Made by a program: the position numbers and the translations under genes. Below are positions 12,010-15,651 of a stretch of 15,651 nucleotides of DNA, in pieces; position 1 is the first letter of the stretch, and the number at the start of each line of letters is the position of its first letter. Below the pieces are notes generated by a model that was given only the letters and a program-made list of their open reading frames with translations, searched no databases and had not been told where the DNA came from. The stretch comes from Bacillota bacterium (GTDB lineage: Bacteria > Bacillota > Clostridia > Christensenellales > Borkfalkiaceae), in assembly GCA_023403375.1 (NCBI GenBank), contig JAEYEN010000121.1, positions 1-15,651 of the forward strand, written 5' to 3'.

Positions 12010-12888
12010 ATGAAAAAGAAATTTTTAATATCGTTATGTGCATGCGTTATGGCGGCAGTATCTCTGATAGGGCTTGCCGGATGCAAAACTTTCGACGCTA
12101 ATAAGAATATAAGCGTTGTAACAAGAGAAGACGGAAGCGGCACAAAGTCCGCATTTATGGAAATTATAGGCTTAAAAGGCAAAAAAGATATTTCGGGAAT
12201 AATCGTTGCAACCAGCACTCAGGCGGTGCTTGCGGAAGTAAAATCCAACCCGCTTGCGATTGCTTTCGACAGTTTGGGTTACGTTACCGACGAAGTTAAA
12301 AAACTTACCGTAAACGGCGTGGAAGCGACGGCGGAAAACATCAAGAGCGGCGATTACAAAATCTCGCGTCCCCTTTCGATAGTGTATAAAGAAGAAAATC
12401 TTACCGAAGCGGATAAAGCGTTCAAAAAGTTTCTGGAAAGTCGCGACGCGGCGGACATTATAACCAATAACGGTTACGTGGTAAGCAGAAGCGAAACCGA
12501 AACCTACGTAAAAACGGAAGCGAGCGGAAGCGTAACGCTGACGGGCAGCACTTCGCTTAAACCGCTTATGGAAAAACTTGCAACCGCGTTTGAAAGCATA
12601 GAAAAGGCTATAAGCGTATCGGTCGGCGCAGGCGGTTCGGGAACGGGTTACAACGACGCGAAAAACAACGTATCTTCTTTCGGAATGATTTCGGAAACCT
12701 TTAACCCCGCAAAAGCGGAAGGTTGCGTATCGGAAGTGGTTGCGCTTGACGGTATCGCGGTTATAGTCAATAAAGATAACCCGTTAAACGATATTTCCGT
12801 AGAAGACCTTAAAAACATTTACGATATCGACGCAGGCGACAACGCCGTGAAGGTATGGAAACAATTAACGGAAAAAACCGAACAATAA
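12010..12888 (+). CDS. pstS: phosphate-binding lipoprotein PstS with permuted lobes
   Basis: This 292-residue protein is the extracytoplasmic phosphate receptor of the Pst ABC importer. Residues 1-24 are a lipoprotein signal with lobobox LAGC, so C25 would be lipidated. Residues 33-160 match what is normally the C-terminal half of PstS: SVVTREDGSGTKSAF (phosphate-binding R-x-DGSGT loop), STQAVLAEVKSNPLAIAF, SLGYVTDEVKKL, VNGVEATAENI, ISRPL and NNGYVV. Residues 172-286 match the normal N-terminal half: GSVTLTGSTSLKPLMEKLA, VGAGGSGTGYNDA, VVALDGIAVIVNKDNPL and LKNIYD, ending WKQLTEKTEQ. The order is therefore a circular permutation. The usual SSR after the IG strand is replaced by ISE (227-229). 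ATG at 12010 has AAAGGAG in front; pstC follows after 52 bp. Family is secure; transport role is inferred from the operon. Confidence 0.93.
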   Translation: MKKKFLISLCACVMAAVSLIGLAGCKTFDANKNISVVTREDGSGTKSAFMEIIGLKGKKDISGIIVATSTQAVLAEVKSNPLAIAFDSLGYVTDEVKKLTVNGVEATAENIKSGDYKISRPLSIVYKEENLTEADKAFKKFLESRDAADIITNNGYVVSRSETETYVKTEASGSVTLTGSTSLKPLMEKLATAFESIEKAISVSVGAGGSGTGYNDAKNNVSSFGMISETFNPAKAEGCVSEVVALDGIAVIVNKDNPLNDISVEDLKNIYDIDAGDNAVKVWKQLTEKTEQ

Positions 12889-12940
12889 AAGAGAAAAGGT
12901 ATTGAACAAGTCGACTTGATATAAGTTACAGAGAAATAAA

Positions 12941-13840
12941 ATGTATTCGCAAAAAAGAACGAAAATAAACGAAAGAACAACTAAATGCGCAGTTATATTT
13001 TGCGCGGTGTTCTCGGTGCTGGCGCTGCTTACGATAACGGTTTTTCTGTTCGGAAGCGGCGCGCCGTTTATCGCCAGAACGGGGCTTGGAAAATTTTTAT
13101 TCGGGACTAACTGGGATATAACTTCTTCCAATCCGTCGTACGGGATATTGCCGATGATTCTGTCCAGCATATATTTAACCGCGTTATCGCTTTTGATAGG
13201 CGTAACGACGGGGCTTTTCACGGCGATAGCGTTATATAAGTTTTTGCCGAGAAAAGTGGTCGCGCCCATAAGCCAGACGATAAACCTTCTGTCGGGGATA
13301 CCGTCCGTTATATTCGGACTGTTCGGTATGACGGTTATCGTGCCCGTCGTGAGAGATTACATATCGCCTAACGGCGTGGGTTACGGACTGTTTTCTTCGG
13401 CGATAGTGTTATCGATTATGATATTGCCGACAATCGTTTCCGTAACGCTTGACAGTTTAAACAGCGTGCCGAAAGAGTATTACGAAGGCGCGCTTGCGCT
13501 GGGGGCGACGAAAGAGCAGGCAACCTTTCTGGTAATGCTCCCTGCCGGTAAAAGCGGCGTTATGGCGGGCGTGGTTCTGGCAACGGGCAGAGCGATAGGC
13601 GAAACTATGGCGGTTATAATGGTTATCGGCGGCAGTACGGATATGCCCGTAAGTTTATTCCAGAGCGTAAGAACGATGACGGCGAATATCGCTATGGGCG
13701 CAATGGAAGTTTCGGGCGACGCGCTTTACGCGCTTATTGCGACGGGCGTGGTACTGTTTACGTTCACATTGTTGATAAACGTCTGTTTCGCATTATTAAA
13801 GAAAGAGAAAAAAGAAAAGGGTAAAAAGGCAAAAAAATGA
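12941..13840 (+). CDS. pstC: phosphate ABC transporter permease PstC
   Basis: This 299-residue inner-membrane permease forms the channel with PstA. A short basic N-terminus precedes TM1 (about 16-38), a loop with GLGKFLFGTNWDITS (48-62) typical of PstC, and further TMs near 68-100, 112-137, 147-170, 203-232 and 255-282. The ATPase-coupling EAA loop is EYYEGALALGATKEQATFLVM (179-199), followed by LPAGKSGVMAGVVLATGRAI and GETMAVIMVIGG, the standard PstC core. The C-terminal tail is strongly basic (KKEKKEKGKKAKK). ATG at 12941 has only a weak GAGA site. The stop overlaps the pstA start as ATGA, so the two are coupled. The GLGKFLFG loop and order after pstS identify it as PstC rather than PstA. 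Confidence 0.96.
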   Translation: MYSQKRTKINERTTKCAVIFCAVFSVLALLTITVFLFGSGAPFIARTGLGKFLFGTNWDITSSNPSYGILPMILSSIYLTALSLLIGVTTGLFTAIALYKFLPRKVVAPISQTINLLSGIPSVIFGLFGMTVIVPVVRDYISPNGVGYGLFSSAIVLSIMILPTIVSVTLDSLNSVPKEYYEGALALGATKEQATFLVMLPAGKSGVMAGVVLATGRAIGETMAVIMVIGGSTDMPVSLFQSVRTMTANIAMGAMEVSGDALYALIATGVVLFTFTLLINVCFALLKKEKKEKGKKAKK

Positions 13841-14679
13841 AAAGAGCGTTATTCAATAAAAAAGTATGCTTTTCGCTGAGAATATTTTCCTACGTTTCTA
13901 CCGTGCTTTCTTTAACCTTTCTTCTGGCGATAATAGTATATGTGCTGGTAAACGGGGTAGACAAGATAACGCCGTCGCTATTTCATGCAGACGACAAAGC
14001 GGGTCCCACCATACTCCCCGCGCTTGTGGGAACTTTGGAACTGATTTTAATATCGCTTGCAATCGCCGTGCCGCTCGGCGTGGGTTCCGCAATATTTTTA
14101 AGCGAATACGCGCACAGAAACAGCAAAGCGGTAAAGGTTATAAGGGTTGCGACGGAAACGCTTGCCGGCATACCGAGTATAGTTTACGGACTGTTCGGCT
14201 ATCTCGTTTTCGTGGTGGCGTTAAAAACGGGTTACAATATTCTGTGCGGCGGCATAACGCTTGCGATAATGATAATACCGTTGATTGTCCGCTCTACCGA
14301 AGAAAGTCTTTTATCGGTGCCGAACGGACTGCGCGAAGGTGCGCTTGCGCTTGGCGCAAGCAAGTATAAAACCATATTCAAAGTAGTGTTGCCGTCGGCG
14401 GCGAGCGGAATAGTTACTTCCATTATCCTTGCCGCAGGCAGGGTAATATCTGAAAGCGCGGTGCTTATTTTAACGATAGGTATGGTGGTAAATAAAATCC
14501 CCGCGTCATTGATGTCGCCCGGCACAAGCCTTGCGTTAGACATTTATTACTTCGCAAGCCACGGCTATTCAAAAGATGCGGCGGCTACCGCGGTTATACT
14601 AATGGCGCTGGTGCTTGTAATAAACCTGTCCGCATACTTAATCGGCAGAAAAGTCAGGAAAAAAACGGGTGCGTTTTAA
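13837..14679 (+). CDS. pstA: phosphate ABC transporter permease PstA
   Basis: This 280-residue permease is the partner of PstC. Six hydrophobic segments are seen: about 15-38, 61-90, 108-131, 136-155, 186-217 and 244-268. The periplasmic loop has GPTILPALVGTLELI (56-70) and the next TM ends in GVGSAIFLSEYA (81-92), a PstA signature. ETLAGIPSIVYGLFG (107-121) is a strong family motif. The ATPase-coupling loop is LREGALALGASKYKTIFKVV (165-184), followed by LPSAASGIVTSIILAAGRVI. The usual GET in the late helix is SES (205-207), as in other PstA proteins of this type. Start overlaps the pstC stop by 4 nt. The pstB Shine-Dalgarno overlaps its own stop, tying the three genes together. Confidence 0.96.
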   Translation: MKRALFNKKVCFSLRIFSYVSTVLSLTFLLAIIVYVLVNGVDKITPSLFHADDKAGPTILPALVGTLELILISLAIAVPLGVGSAIFLSEYAHRNSKAVKVIRVATETLAGIPSIVYGLFGYLVFVVALKTGYNILCGGITLAIMIIPLIVRSTEESLLSVPNGLREGALALGASKYKTIFKVVLPSAASGIVTSIILAAGRVISESAVLILTIGMVVNKIPASLMSPGTSLALDIYYFASHGYSKDAAATAVILMALVLVINLSAYLIGRKVRKKTGAF

Positions 14680-14689
14680 GGAGATAAAT

Positions 14690-15469
14690 ATGAGTTTTGA
14701 AAATATAGAAACAATGGAAAAGGGAATATCGGTAAAGAATTGTAATTTGTACTACGGCGACTTTCATGCGCTTAAAGATATAAACATAGAAATACCCGAT
14801 AACAAAATCACCGCGCTTATCGGCCCGTCGGGTTGCGGCAAGTCCACTTTCTTAAAAACGCTTAACCGAATGAACGATTTGGTGGAAAATTGCCGTATAA
14901 CGGGCGAATTCAAAATAGACGGAAGGGATATTTACGCCAAAACCACCGAAATAAACCTTTTAAGAAAAAAGGTGGGTATGGTGTTCCAGAAACCTAATCC
15001 TTTCCCGATGAGCATTTACGATAACATCGCGTTTGCGCCAAGACTTTTCGGCGTGAACAAGAAAGCGCAGTTAGACGAGATTGTGGAAACTTCTTTAAAA
15101 AAAGCGAGCATCTGGGAAGAAACCAAAGACAGACTTAAAAAAAGCGCGCTCGGTATGAGCGGCGGACAACAGCAAAGGCTTTGTATCGCGCGGGCGCTGG
15201 CCGCCGAACCCAAAATTCTTTTAATGGACGAACCGACAAGCGCGCTCGACCCCATTTCCACGGGTAAAATAGAAGAACTTGCCGAAGAGTTGAAAAAAGA
15301 ACTTACGATAATCATCGTAACGCACAATATGGCGCAGGCGGCAAGAATCGCCGATTACACGGCGTTCTTCCTTCTCGGCGAACTTGTAGAATTCGACAAA
15401 ACCGAAAAAATCTTCTCTTCGCCCTCCGACAAGAGAACGGAAAATTATATAACGGGGAGATTCGGTTAA
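14690..15469 (+). CDS. pstB: phosphate ABC transporter ATPase PstB
   Basis: From ATG at 14690 this 259-residue ATPase powers the PstCA channel. Motifs are Walker A GPSGCGKST (45-53), the PstB-specific LKTLNRMNDL (55-64), Q-loop Q100 within VGMVFQKPNPFPMSIYDN (95-112), signature MSGGQQQRLCIARALA (156-171), Walker B ILLMDEPTSALDP (176-188) and the switch histidine in VTHNM (210-214). The FQKPNPFPMSIYDN stretch is diagnostic for PstB. The signature has M where L is usual. The start was chosen because AAGGAG (14678-14683) sits 6 nt before it, overlapping the pstA stop; an ATG at 14669 would overlap pstA and add seven residues. The gene normally next, phoU, does not clearly follow in the remaining bases. 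Confidence 0.97.
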   Translation: MSFENIETMEKGISVKNCNLYYGDFHALKDINIEIPDNKITALIGPSGCGKSTFLKTLNRMNDLVENCRITGEFKIDGRDIYAKTTEINLLRKKVGMVFQKPNPFPMSIYDNIAFAPRLFGVNKKAQLDEIVETSLKKASIWEETKDRLKKSALGMSGGQQQRLCIARALAAEPKILLMDEPTSALDPISTGKIEELAEELKKELTIIIVTHNMAQAARIADYTAFFLLGELVEFDKTEKIFSSPSDKRTENYITGRFG

Positions 15470-15494
15470 TCGCAGTGCGTTTTCCGAAAAATAA

Positions 15495-15590
15495 CGTAAG
15501 GCTTGCGAAAAAACGGACGACTTCCGATTAAAAACGGACGGCTGCCGATAAGTAACGCGATAAGTACGCAAGGCTTGCGGAAAAACGGGC
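15495..15590 (+). repeat. decayed direct repeats after pstB
   Basis: Two 21-bp units, one starting AAACGGACGACTTCCGATTA (15511-15530) and the next AAACGGACGGCTGCCGATAA (15532-15551), are adjacent with 17 of 20 identical. They are flanked by two copies of a near-palindrome, CGTAAGGCTTGCG (15495-15507) and CGCAAGGCTTGCG (15567-15579), each followed by an AAAAACGG-type run. No T-tailed terminator is visible between pstB and the window end. Confidence 0.6.
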
Positions 15591-15616
15591 TATTTTAATA
15601 AGAGAACGGGCGGCTT

Positions 15617-15651
15617 ATGTTTACGCAGGAAAGATTTGACCGAAATACTTG
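15617..15651 (+). CDS. possible start of a gene cut by the window end
   Basis: An ATG at 15617 opens a frame reading MFTQERFDRNT before the window ends. The ERF-x-RNT start resembles the first residues of TcdA/YgdL-type E1-like enzymes (threonylcarbamoyl-adenosine dehydratase), which often begin with RF-x-RT-x-LLG, but eleven residues are too few to decide. It does not look like the start of PhoU. There is no good Shine-Dalgarno directly upstream. This is a weak call. Confidence 0.3.
   Translation, partial: MFTQERFDRNT

Noticed and set aside
14669..14689. Earlier ATG start for pstB
   Set aside because: It lies inside pstA without a Shine-Dalgarno; the ATG at 14690 has AAGGAG at ideal spacing.

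Overview
The window looks like chromosomal DNA of a low-to-moderate GC Gram-positive bacterium (Bacillota), most likely a clostridial lineage. The grounds are strong purine-rich Shine-Dalgarno sites, consensus sigma-A promoters, a DUF1540 protein, a CmpB-type membrane protein, RicT, a GTG-started aminotransferase-fold decarboxylase, and a gene order matching the Bacillus yaaO-tmk-holB-yaaT(ricT)-yabB-yabC(rsmI) region. The lineage call is inference; there is no rRNA here. No mobile element, CRISPR array, tRNA or rRNA gene was seen.

Layout. (1) 1-541: the 5' part of rplI (ribosomal protein L9) on the minus strand, with a consensus promoter, divergent from a 48-residue Cys-rich DUF1540 protein that is too short for routine ORF calling. 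(2) 542-1116: a non-coding stretch holding an A-rich tract, a strong bidirectional terminator, a possible orphan minus-strand transcription unit of about 170 nt, and the greA promoter. (3) 1117-3292: greA and lysS. (4) 3560-8826: a single-pass membrane protein of unknown function, coupled by a 1-nt gap to a GTG-started Orn/Lys/Arg decarboxylase-family gene, then tmk, holB and ricT; holB and ricT overlap by 16 nt. (5) 8830-9103: a 56-residue 2[4Fe-4S] ferredoxin with its own promoter and terminator, inserted in the conserved block. (6) 9136-11762: a TrmN6/YabB-like methyltransferase, rsmI, and a CmpB-family membrane protein with a repeat-built C-terminal tail, closed by a strong terminator. (7) 11911-15469: a phosphate-transport operon, pstS-pstC-pstA-pstB, preceded by three TTTACA-type half-sites at 11-bp spacing that look like a PhoP box. 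(8) The last bases may start another gene.

The most interesting protein is PstS. Its two lobes are in swapped order: the segment that is normally C-terminal follows the lipoprotein signal directly, and the normally N-terminal segment comes last, so it reads as a circular permutation. I recall similar permuted proteins in other Clostridia, so it may be under-described rather than unique.

The most interesting non-coding feature is that nearly every spacer is built from decayed short tandem repeats of 14-21 bp (one of about 35 bp). At four gene ends (greA, lysS, the decarboxylase, trmN6) the repeat unit appears to include the stop codon of the upstream gene, which suggests that spacers grew by duplication of gene 3' ends.

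Functionally the window combines information-processing housekeeping genes (translation, transcription-elongation rescue, dTTP synthesis, clamp loading, RNA modification, RNA processing) with a phosphate-scavenging operon that is probably switched on by phosphate limitation.
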